A stretch of DNA of 15,372 nucleotides from positions 1-15,372 of the forward strand of contig CAJUJK010000048.1 in assembly GCA_910586705.1 (NCBI GenBank), in the 5' to 3' direction. This stretch comes from an uncultured Lachnospiraceae bacterium (GTDB taxonomy: Bacteria > Bacillota > Clostridia > Lachnospirales > Lachnospiraceae). Positions within the stretch are counted from its first letter, which is position 1. Every line of letters starts with the position of its first letter. The translations under genes and the position numbers were made by a program. The notes beneath the pieces are model-generated. The model worked only from the letters and a program-made list of their open reading frames with translations. It had not been told where the DNA came from and ran no database searches. This document shows positions 1 through 5,630 of this stretch, piece after piece.

Positions 1-2
1 AG

Positions 3-341
3 TATTACAGCTTGGAGAACACGCAGGACATTCCGGCGGATTACAACGAAATCTCATTTGTATGTTTAAGACCGGACGGCTGCCTTGAAACGCCAAGTAC
101 ATTGAGTATCGTCTGCCGGACACTCGCAAAGAAACTGGACGGATTTGAGGGGTTTCATTTCCACCAGCTCCGCCATACTTATACAAGCAATTTGCTGTCA
201 AACGGCGCAGCGCCGAAGGACGTGCAGGAACTCTTAGGACACTCTGACGTGAGTACCACAATGAATGTGTATGCCCATGCCACAAGGGAAGCCAAACGGA
301 CTTCCGTTAGGCTCTTGGATAAAGTGGCAGGCAACGATTAG
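3..341 (+). CDS. Tyrosine recombinase/integrase, C-terminal part (5' end outside window)
   Basis: The frame is open to the left edge, so only the last 112 or so residues are present and a start codon inside the window need not be assumed. The visible part is the catalytic domain end of a lambda-integrase family enzyme. It holds the H-x-x-R box (HQLRHTYTSNLL), the third-motif LGHSDVSTT, and the nucleophilic tyrosine in NVYAH, followed by the short lysine/arginine-rich tail usual in Firmicute element integrases. The enzyme cuts and joins DNA at attachment sites through a 3'-phosphotyrosine link. It faces the minus-strand gene that ends at 543, with a cluster of inverted repeats between them. 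The catalytic residues in view are intact, but the missing N-terminus prevents saying whether the gene is whole. Family assignment is firm; which element it mobilises is unknown. Confidence 0.85.
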   Translation, partial: YYSLENTQDIPADYNEISFVCLRPDGCLETPSTLSIVCRTLAKKLDGFEGFHFHQLRHTYTSNLLSNGAAPKDVQELLGHSDVSTTMNVYAHATREAKRTSVRLLDKVAGND

Positions 342-542
342 ATACATTCAGAAAAACTTTCCCTTGTAAACTGCCCATAAGGGCAAAAACAAGGGAAAAT
401 AGAAATCATATCACTATGTAAGGCTCTAAAAGCCTTGAAAAATAAGGAAAGTTCAAGAAAATCATCTGCAAATACCGATTTATCAAATTGTTCAATATCA
501 TTATCTTACCACAAGTGCATACACAATTCCATTAAATTTTGC
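342..542. repeat. Convergent intergenic gap with clustered inverted repeats
   Basis: This gap separates two convergent genes. Besides the 358-398 hairpin it holds AAGGCT/AGCCTT (420-425 and 431-436, 5-base loop) and CTTGAA/TTCAAG (434-439 and 452-457, 12-base spacing). No credible ORF lies in it. Clustered dyads just past an integrase gene could be termination signals or part of an attachment/arm-binding region; the sequence does not decide. Confidence 0.4.
358..398 (+). terminator. Hairpin after the integrase, possible terminator
   Basis: A 9-base stem TTTCCCTTG (358-366) pairs exactly with CAAGGGAAA (390-398), and a second stem TGCCC/GGGCA (372-376 and 381-385) stacks inside it. It starts 16 bases after the integrase stop codon. 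There is no good run of T after it on the + strand, so it may act as a weak terminator, an mRNA-stabilising hairpin or a recombination-related structure. Confidence 0.45.
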
Positions 543-824
543 TTAATCTCCCTTTTCTTTATTCTTTGCAATCATCATCTGCCTTGCTCGTTCTTTCTGC
601 TCGGTGCTGACCGCCCTCGGCTTGTGGTAGCTGACATATGATTTCGGAAGGGAATAGGTTTTAGATACTTCGTCCTGCCCCAAAAGATTATATGTATCAG
701 GGAAGTCAGCAACAAGCGTATCAAGTTTCCGCATAACCGTTTTATCTCTTGTATAAACAGTGGCAGTCTGTTCTCCTGCATTGTAATTGACAATCGTTTC
801 CTGCTCGTATCGTGAAAGTTTCAT
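543..824 (-). CDS. Small ICE-type hypothetical protein (93 aa)
   Basis: A 93-residue soluble protein with no signal peptide or membrane segment. It begins with the sequence MKLSRYEQETIVNYN, followed by a stretch with alternating polar and hydrophobic residues (EQTATVYTRDKTVMRKL), a region around residues 40-70 rich in Tyr and Ser, and a basic, Arg/Lys-rich C-terminus (residues 75-93). From memory, closely similar small proteins recur in clostridial conjugative elements, sometimes carrying the misleading label 'immunoglobulin'; their function is unknown. The ATG at 824 has a purine-rich AGGAAAGGCAGG tract a short way upstream. It is the last gene of the minus-strand group behind the serine recombinase, and its ATG overlaps the stop codon (ATGA) of another short open frame. 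The basic tail would suit nucleic-acid contact, but that is a guess. Confidence 0.7.
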   Translation of the reverse strand: MKLSRYEQETIVNYNAGEQTATVYTRDKTVMRKLDTLVADFPDTYNLLGQDEVSKTYSLPKSYVSYHKPRAVSTEQKERARQMMIAKNKEKGD

Positions 825-909
825 AACCCATTCCTGCCTTTCCTGTTGAATATATCAGTTTGATTGATATGATTGATTTTGGTGCTGTCAAAGATTGTTC
901 GCCCGTCAA

Positions 910-1041
910 TTATCGGATATTTAGATTGTATAGTGCTATGTGCAGGTATTTCTCCACCTCGGAAAATATGCGTTCACTTCCTGCGGTAATATACCGCAGA
1001 TTTTGTTCCAAAATCGAAAAAAGCCATAACATCTCTGTCAT
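910..1041 (-). CDS. Possible small protein (43 aa) after the serine recombinase
   Basis: A 43-codon frame opens with ATG at 1041, 23 bases beyond the serine recombinase stop, and has an AGGAAAAGG ribosome-binding tract just before it. The peptide begins MTEMLWLFSILEQNLRY, has a hydrophobic N-terminal third, then an amphipathic stretch (SERIFSEVEKYLHIALYNL), and ends at 910. I do not recognise it. A second open frame, shifted by one, overlaps its end and runs on to a stop at 821-823 that overlaps the ATG of the 93-residue gene, so the region may be one decayed gene or two tiny overlapping ones. Position, strand and ribosome binding site favour coding; the short length keeps the call weak. Confidence 0.35.
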   Translation of the reverse strand: MTEMLWLFSILEQNLRYITAGSERIFSEVEKYLHIALYNLNIR

Positions 1042-1064
1042 AGCCTTTTCCTACAAAACCTATT

Positions 1065-2933
1065 TTACATTACAGCCTGTTTTCCTGCCCTCGGTATGTC
1101 CAGCACTCCGGCGTGGAAATATATGCCTTTCTCCCTGTCCTCGGCTCTTATCTGCTCTTTTTGGCTCTCAATCTGCGCCTTTTTCTTCGCTTTGGTGCGT
1201 TCCTCATACTCTTTCTGTTTCCCGTTGGCTTTCCGTTTCAGATAGTTTTGGTGCAGTCTGTCCTTTCTCGCCTCTTTCTTCCGCATTTCTTCCAGTTCTT
1301 CGGGTGTTGGCTCTTTCTCCGCCATAGTCGGCGGTATGTATTCCCCTATAAAGTTAAAATAAATCTCTATCTTCTGTGTGGTGTCCGCACTTCCTTTTCG
1401 GTCACGCTCATGGACTATGATTTTCTCCACAAACTCATTCAGCATGAGCGTTGTCATTTCCTCTGCGTTGCTGTACCTCTCAACCAATTTTAGGAAACGT
1501 GCGGCAGATTTACGGTCATTTTCATACTGTGCCTGTTCCGTTTTGTAACCGTCTAACTCACTCTGCAACTGTTCCTGCTCGCTCTCATATTGGTTGTAGA
1601 GCATGGTATAACGCTTGTCTGACAGTTTCCCCAATGCGTTGTCCTCGTAAATCTTTGCAATCAGCATTTCCAGTTCCCCGATACGCTTTTCACATACCAC
1701 CATGCGTTTTTTCTGTTCCGTAAAGTCTACCGTCTGCCTGTCCTCGATATGCGACTGTATTTCTTCCGCAAAACGCTCTTTATCAAGACTGGCGTACTGT
1801 ATGACCTCTTTTATGGTCTTTGCCGCTATCTCCATAACGTGATCCGCTTTGATGCGGTGTGCTGACCTACATAGTGTTCCGACTGGCTGTTTCGCATAAT
1901 TTCCGCATACATACATGGGAACACGCTTTCCATTGTTTACCCTGTGGACATACATCTTGCCGCCGCAATCAGCGCAATACATCAGTCCTGTGAGCGGGTG
2001 TGCTTCGCCCCAACCATCGGGATAACGCTTTACCTGTCCTCTGATGCGCTGTACGTTGTCAAAGGTTTCTTGGTCTATGATCGGCGCATGGGTGTTCTCA
2101 AAGATTAACCACTGGTCTTTATCTACATAATGGCTCTTTTTATCCTTGAAATGCTTGCGTGTCTTGAAATTTACCGTATGCCCTAAGTATTCATGTTTCT
2201 GTAAGATATGTGCTATGGTGGAACTCGTCCATTTGTAGGGATATTTAATCTCCCTGTTCTGCCACAATCCCACTCCCAACTGCGCTTGGTGATAGGCAGG
2301 AATGGGAATATGCTCGGCTGTGAATTGCGTTGCAATCTGAAACGGACCGTAACCCTCCAAAGTCATTCGGAATATCCGTCTGACAATGGGCGCTGCCACT
2401 TCATCAATTACCCATTGGTTTTTATCCCCGCTGTCTTTCAGATAACCGTATGGCGGACTGCTCGCAACGTGCTTTCCGCTCTCTCCTTTTGCCTTAAAAG
2501 TGGACTTGATTTTCTTGCTGATGTCTTTTGCATAGTATTCGTTGATTACGTCACGGAACGGAAGGAAATCATCATCAAATCCCGAACCTGTGTCAACACC
2601 CTCGTTGACTGCAATCAGTCTTACATTAGCTCTGCGCAACTGTTCCCGCAACATTCCCATCTGTACATAATTTCTTCCCAATCGGCTCATATCTTTCACA
2701 ATGATTGTTCCGATATTGCCTTTCTCCACTTCGGCAAGCATGGCTTGCAATCCCTCACGCTCAAAGGTCGTACCCGATATTCCATCATCGGTAAAGTGGC
2801 GTATGCCCGTAAAACCGTTCTTTTCCGCATAATCCTCTAACATTGCCTTTTGGTTGGATATGCTGTTGCTCTCGCCTTGCAACTCGTCATCATGGCTCAA
2901 TCTCTCATATAGTGCTGTTAAATCGTGACTCAT
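1065..2933 (-). CDS. Large serine recombinase (TnpX/TndX-type resolvase/integrase)
   Basis: A 622-residue site-specific recombinase that breaks and joins DNA through a phosphoserine link. The N-terminal resolvase domain (about 5-150) carries the YERLS motif with nucleophile Ser13 and Arg11, and the MSRLGRN motif with Arg84 and Arg87. The 'recombinase' DNA-binding domain spans about 160-300. A zinc ribbon follows, with cysteine ligands C320, C323, C343 and C355. Residues about 410-480 form the coiled coil typical of large serine integrases, and about 480-535 look like DUF4368. A highly charged Lys/Glu/Arg tail ends the protein. The length fits the 550-700 usual for this class, and all key residues are intact, so it should be active. 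The ATG at 2933 is chosen over the TTG at 2939 because the AAAGGAGGG site (2942-2950) then has an 8-base spacing instead of 2. It probably lies at one end of the element it moves. Confidence 0.93.
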   Translation of the reverse strand: MSHDLTALYERLSHDDELQGESNSISNQKAMLEDYAEKNGFTGIRHFTDDGISGTTFEREGLQAMLAEVEKGNIGTIIVKDMSRLGRNYVQMGMLREQLRRANVRLIAVNEGVDTGSGFDDDFLPFRDVINEYYAKDISKKIKSTFKAKGESGKHVASSPPYGYLKDSGDKNQWVIDEVAAPIVRRIFRMTLEGYGPFQIATQFTAEHIPIPAYHQAQLGVGLWQNREIKYPYKWTSSTIAHILQKHEYLGHTVNFKTRKHFKDKKSHYVDKDQWLIFENTHAPIIDQETFDNVQRIRGQVKRYPDGWGEAHPLTGLMYCADCGGKMYVHRVNNGKRVPMYVCGNYAKQPVGTLCRSAHRIKADHVMEIAAKTIKEVIQYASLDKERFAEEIQSHIEDRQTVDFTEQKKRMVVCEKRIGELEMLIAKIYEDNALGKLSDKRYTMLYNQYESEQEQLQSELDGYKTEQAQYENDRKSAARFLKLVERYSNAEEMTTLMLNEFVEKIIVHERDRKGSADTTQKIEIYFNFIGEYIPPTMAEKEPTPEELEEMRKKEARKDRLHQNYLKRKANGKQKEYEERTKAKKKAQIESQKEQIRAEDREKGIYFHAGVLDIPRAGKQAVM

Positions 2934-2941
2934 AATCAATT

Positions 2942-2950
2942 CCCTCCTTT
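2942..2950 (-). promoter_or_regulatory. Ribosome binding site of the serine recombinase
   Basis: On the minus strand this reads AAAGGAGGG, a near-perfect Shine-Dalgarno site. It stands 8 bases before ATG 2933 and only 2 before TTG 2939, which decides the start. Confidence 0.8.
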
Positions 2951-3049
2951 CCGCCAGTACCGCATAAATGCTATGCTGTGGCTGTTTTGTATTTGTTTTG
3001 ATTAAGAAGTCTTTTATATTTTATAACTCCTACAGCGACTGACATTCCA

Positions 3050-4336
3050 ATGCTCTATTCCTTTTCACCCGGTTCTGATATTCCATCCGTATGCGAAGTA
3101 ATCGGCTATGAAGAAATATACGATGGTTGGGCCGTTATCGTTATCAAGGTAGATGGTCAAACTATAAATATACATTCAAGTTATCTTCTCGAAATGAAAA
3201 CACGGGGCGCATCATATAATAGAACCCTTCGTAACAAGAAAACGGTAAGGACAGCTCTGTCTACCTATGTAGTCTTTGATATAGAAACTACTGGACTTAG
3301 CCATTTTTCAGATAAAATCATTGAAATTGCTGCAGTAAAATACACCGGCGAACATGTATCGGAGTTTCACGAATATGTTTATACTGATGATATTATCCCA
3401 GTAAACATTACTTTACTTACTGGCATATCTAACGATACACTTCAAGATGCTCCTACTATAGATACTGTTATGCCTAAATTTCTATCCTTTATCGAAGACC
3501 ATGTACTTGTCGGGCACAACATAAAATCTTTTGATATACCTTTTATAAATAAAGTTTGTTCCGATTTAGGACTTCCTCTTGTAAAAAACAACGTGATTGA
3601 TACCTTAACCCTTGCCAAAACGAAACTTCCAAACCTTGATAATTACAAACAACCTACTCTGTGTGATTACTATAACATAGATACATCCAATGCTCACCAC
3701 GCCCTTTTTGATTGTTACATGTGTGCCCAAATATATTGTTCTTTGGTCTCAAATAATATAAAAAATGATTACATTTCAGCATCTTCCGATCCTTTTGAGA
3801 ATAAAGTTTTATCTATACTCAAACAAATAATTGTTGAAAAAGAGCTTCCTGAGACAGGGCTGCGTCTTCGTAAAAACAACGGGAAAAATGGTATCAGTTA
3901 TTCAGTATTAATAAGTGAGCCACCCTATCCCATTGGCTCAGAACGTCTTGGTGGAGAACAAAGTGTTGCCAAGCTGTCCATTATAAAGGATACTTATGAG
4001 ATTGATGTTTTACAAAATGTTTTAGACGAAATACCCTGTCCCAATTCCGCAACAGTTAAGCAATTAAAGAAAAACGGAAATTCTCCCCAACACGTTATTG
4101 TGACTTTTTTGTATAATAGTCCTGAACTTTATAATTTTATAAATTCCGTTATTTTATATAGATTAAATCATTATCGAACAGCAGAGTCTACATTTAGTTG
4201 TTGTAGTGAATTTATACAATGTTCTGATGCAAAGAAATGTGTTCATGAGAACAAACTATATTCTACTGCCTGTACATATAGACATAATTTAGAGAATGGT
4301 CGCATTTTCTATGGAAAAAATAGAAATATTGATTAA
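3050..4336 (+). CDS. DEDDh 3'-5' exonuclease (DnaQ/PolC-epsilon-like), stand-alone, Cys-rich tail
   Basis: A 428-residue protein with a DnaQ-type exonuclease domain at about 70-235. ExoI is FDIETTGL (Asp77, Glu79), ExoII is VGHNIKSFDIPF (Asp162), and ExoIII is AHHALFD (His216, Asp221). The DEDDh set is complete, so it should remove nucleotides from DNA 3' ends with two metal ions. A separate N-terminal region (1-65) with many beta-forming residues precedes it. The C-terminus (about 245-428) is not part of any polymerase and ends in a cysteine-rich segment with C384, C385, C391, C397 and C408, which could hold zinc or an iron-sulphur cluster. The gene is AT-rich compared with the right half of the window. 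There is no clear Shine-Dalgarno site before ATG 3050, although the frame is open back to 3002, so the true 5' end may have been lost when the neighbouring element inserted. Its role could be repair or element biology. Confidence 0.82.
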   Translation: MLYSFSPGSDIPSVCEVIGYEEIYDGWAVIVIKVDGQTINIHSSYLLEMKTRGASYNRTLRNKKTVRTALSTYVVFDIETTGLSHFSDKIIEIAAVKYTGEHVSEFHEYVYTDDIIPVNITLLTGISNDTLQDAPTIDTVMPKFLSFIEDHVLVGHNIKSFDIPFINKVCSDLGLPLVKNNVIDTLTLAKTKLPNLDNYKQPTLCDYYNIDTSNAHHALFDCYMCAQIYCSLVSNNIKNDYISASSDPFENKVLSILKQIIVEKELPETGLRLRKNNGKNGISYSVLISEPPYPIGSERLGGEQSVAKLSIIKDTYEIDVLQNVLDEIPCPNSATVKQLKKNGNSPQHVIVTFLYNSPELYNFINSVILYRLNHYRTAESTFSCCSEFIQCSDAKKCVHENKLYSTACTYRHNLENGRIFYGKNRNID

Positions 4337-4454
4337 CTTAAGATAACAGAGGCACATGCTATATCCCAATCCGCTCGGTGTCTTGGACGGGTTATTGGGA
4401 AATTATAGAAAATACAGATTTGTGGAATAATAATGCTCATAGGAAGTATCTTTT

Positions 4455-4616
4455 ATGGAATATATCATTACTTTCACTTGGGATGAAGAAGCAAGCGTCT
4501 GGATCGCTGCCAGCAACGACATACCCGGACTCGTTCTTGAATCCGGCTCGTTTGATGCCCTTCTGGAACGCAAGCGCTTCGCTGTGTCGGAACTTCTTTC
4601 TCTGAATGCTTCCTAA
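4455..4616 (+). CDS. DUF1902-like (HicB-like) small protein, possibly truncated
   Basis: A 53-residue frame starting at ATG 4455, with AGGAAG (4441-4446) 8 bases before it. The peptide has the features I associate with DUF1902, a short HicB-like fold: MEYIITFTWDEEASVWIAAS, then DIPGLVLESGSFDALLER and FAVSELLSLN. HicB-like proteins are usually the antitoxin partners of HicA mRNA interferases. Family members I recall run to about 65-80 residues, so this one seems to stop early, right after the ELLSLN helix. No HicA-like frame is seen on either side, so it looks like an orphan or a remnant. The frame is distinct from the longer overlapping open frame 4378-4605, which has no family likeness. Confidence in the family is moderate to good; confidence in function is low. 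Confidence 0.65.
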   Translation: MEYIITFTWDEEASVWIAASNDIPGLVLESGSFDALLERKRFAVSELLSLNAS

Positions 4617-4676
4617 AATCTTTCCAGACGTTCGGAAAAAAGTGCTTGGAATACGAAAGCACCCCCAATTAATAAT

Positions 4677-4702
4677 AAAAAGTTTCATATAGGAGACTTT
4701 TT
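4677..4702 (+). terminator. Probable intrinsic terminator after the DUF1902-like gene
   Basis: AAAAAGTTTC (4677-4686) pairs with GAGACTTTTT (4693-4702) around a 6-base loop, giving a 10-bp stem with one G-U pair. It runs into TTTTTTCTTC. The stem is AT-rich, so strength is uncertain, but it sits just before the next gene's promoter. Confidence 0.5.
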
Positions 4703-4715
4703 TCTTCATAATGTG

Positions 4716-4744
4716 TTGATTTTTTTCCACTTTGGCCATATTAT
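4716..4744 (+). promoter_or_regulatory. Sigma-A promoter of the NYN gene
   Basis: TTGATT (4716-4721) and TATTAT (4739-4744) are separated by exactly 17 bases. Transcription would start near 4751, just where the GTAAC/GTTAC dyad begins, giving a leader of about 98 bases before the ATG at 4849. Confidence 0.7.
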
Positions 4745-4750
4745 AAAGGT

Positions 4751-4827
4751 GTAACAGACGTTACAATGTAAACAAGCTCTAGGTGGTAGGCTCCCAACGA
4801 TATGGGAAAAGCCGATACCTAGAGCTT
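4751..4827 (+). ncRNA. Structured 5' leader (candidate cis-regulatory RNA) before the NYN gene
   Basis: The predicted transcript starts with a tight hairpin, GTAAC-AGAC-GTTAC (4751-4764). A larger structure follows: AAGCTCTAGGT (4774-4784) pairs without a mismatch with ACCTAGAGCTT (4817-4827). Inside it GGCT/AGCC (4789-4792 and 4810-4813) and CCCA/TGGG (4793-4796 and 4803-4806) form a second stem with an AAA bulge (4807-4809) and a loop ACGATA. The ribosome binding site AAGGAGGT (4837-4844) lies 9 bases later, and CTCC at 4791-4794 could pair with it. I do not recognise a known riboswitch, ribozyme or retron RNA. An operator or a mere hairpin remains possible. Confidence 0.55.
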
Positions 4828-4848
4828 TACTCGTTTAAGGAGGTACAA

Positions 4849-5517
4849 ATGAGAACAGCTATCTTAGTAGACGGTGGATTTTACCGCAAACGGGCTGCGT
4901 ATTTATGGGGCAAGAAATCCCCTGAAAAGCGCGCTTCTGAATTATATTCCTATTGTTCTGCCCACTTAAGGCATGAACAGCGTTATGATGACCGCGGATT
5001 ATATCGGATTTTTTATTACGATTGTCCCCCGCTCGCCAAAACTGTATACCATCCACTTCTGAAACGTGGTGTTGATTTTCGACAATCAGATACATATTCA
5101 TGGGCTAACGAATTTTTTGATGAATTGAAAAAACAGCGGAAAGTTGCCCTACGGCTTGGGGAATTATCGGATGCCTATGCTTCATTTAATATCAGCACAT
5201 CCGCCCTCAAAGATATATGTACCGGTGTCAAAAGCATTCAAGATTTAAAGGAGACTGATTTCTCTATTTCTTTTCAGCAAAAAGGTGTAGATATGCGTAT
5301 CGGCTTAGATATCGCTTCTCTCGCATATAAAAAACAGATAGACCAGATTATCCTTATTGCTGGAGACAGCGACTTTGTCCCTGCTGCCAAATTAGCAAGA
5401 AGAGAAGGCGTTGATTTCATCCTCGATCCCATGTGGGCACCTATTAAAAGTAATTTATTTGAACACATCGACGGTCTTATGTCCCAATGGGGAAAGAAAG
5501 ATAAGAAGAAAACGTAG
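4849..5517 (+). CDS. NYN-domain protein, probable PIN-like ribonuclease
   Basis: A 222-residue cytoplasmic protein of the NYN (LabA/PIN-like) family, metal-dependent RNases. The acidic residues expected at the active site are visible: Asp8 in AILVDGGFYRKR, Asp148 and Asp154 in KGVDMRIGLDIASLA, and Asp173 and Asp175 in LIAGDSDFVPAAKLARREGV. The domain fills nearly the whole protein, with a lysine-rich end (WGKKDKKKT). Between residues about 80 and 140 there is an insert that I cannot assign. The start is ATG 4849, with AAGGAGGT 4 bases before it; the in-frame GTG at 4783 lies inside the leader stem and has no such site. The gene stands alone with its own promoter, structured leader and terminator, so it behaves as a one-gene unit. 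NYN proteins act in RNA turnover, tRNA or rRNA processing and phage defence; which applies here cannot be told. Confidence 0.85.
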   Translation: MRTAILVDGGFYRKRAAYLWGKKSPEKRASELYSYCSAHLRHEQRYDDRGLYRIFYYDCPPLAKTVYHPLLKRGVDFRQSDTYSWANEFFDELKKQRKVALRLGELSDAYASFNISTSALKDICTGVKSIQDLKETDFSISFQQKGVDMRIGLDIASLAYKKQIDQIILIAGDSDFVPAAKLARREGVDFILDPMWAPIKSNLFEHIDGLMSQWGKKDKKKT

Positions 5518-5567
5518 GCATCTGCCAACTTGTTGCGACATCGCAACACCAGCCACTACTCATTAGC

Positions 5568-5606
5568 AAATAACAACCATCGGTTTTACCGCAGGCTGTT
5601 ATTTTT
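5568..5606 (+). terminator. Intrinsic terminator of the NYN gene
   Basis: AAATAACA (5568-5575) pairs with TGTTATTT (5597-5604). CC/GG and CGGT/ACCG (5581-5584 and 5588-5591) extend the stem inside around a 3-base loop, and the 3' arm merges into TTTTT. It lies 50 bases past the NYN stop and 25 before the integrase ATG. A smaller hairpin GTTGCG/CGCAAC (5532-5547) precedes it. Confidence 0.75.
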
Positions 5607-5630
5607 ATACCCAAAAAGAAGGAAAATATC

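Larger units (their letters stand above)
1..2990. mobile_element. Part of an integrative element (recombinase module), left side cut by window edge
   Basis: Two unrelated site-specific recombinases lie close together: the end of a tyrosine recombinase at 3-341 and a whole large serine recombinase at 1065-2933. Between them is a small protein of a type I associate with clostridial conjugative elements. Such crowding of recombinases is typical of integrative and conjugative elements or mobilisable transposons of the Tn4451/Tn5397 kind. I see no terminal repeats, relaxase or conjugation genes, so the element's type and its exact right end (guessed near 2950-3040, just upstream of the serine recombinase) are inferred. 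The tyrosine and serine recombinases may belong to two different nested elements. Confidence 0.5.

Noticed and set aside
860..1327. 155-residue + strand frame overlapping the serine recombinase end
   Set aside because: It is Ser/Pro/Leu-rich, antisense to the conserved recombinase tail, and lacks a ribosome binding site.
4356..4430. 24-codon ORF (starts MLYPNPLGVLDG) with AGAGG before it
   Set aside because: It is peptide-like but too short and unsupported by any recognised family; it could be a gene remnant. Not called.
4378..4605. 75-residue + strand frame
   Set aside because: The overlapping frame at 4455-4616 has a ribosome binding site and DUF1902-like motifs, so this longer frame is spurious.
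4437..4739. 100-residue minus-strand frame opposite the DUF1902-like gene
   Set aside because: It crosses a terminator hairpin and the NYN promoter and shows no family features.
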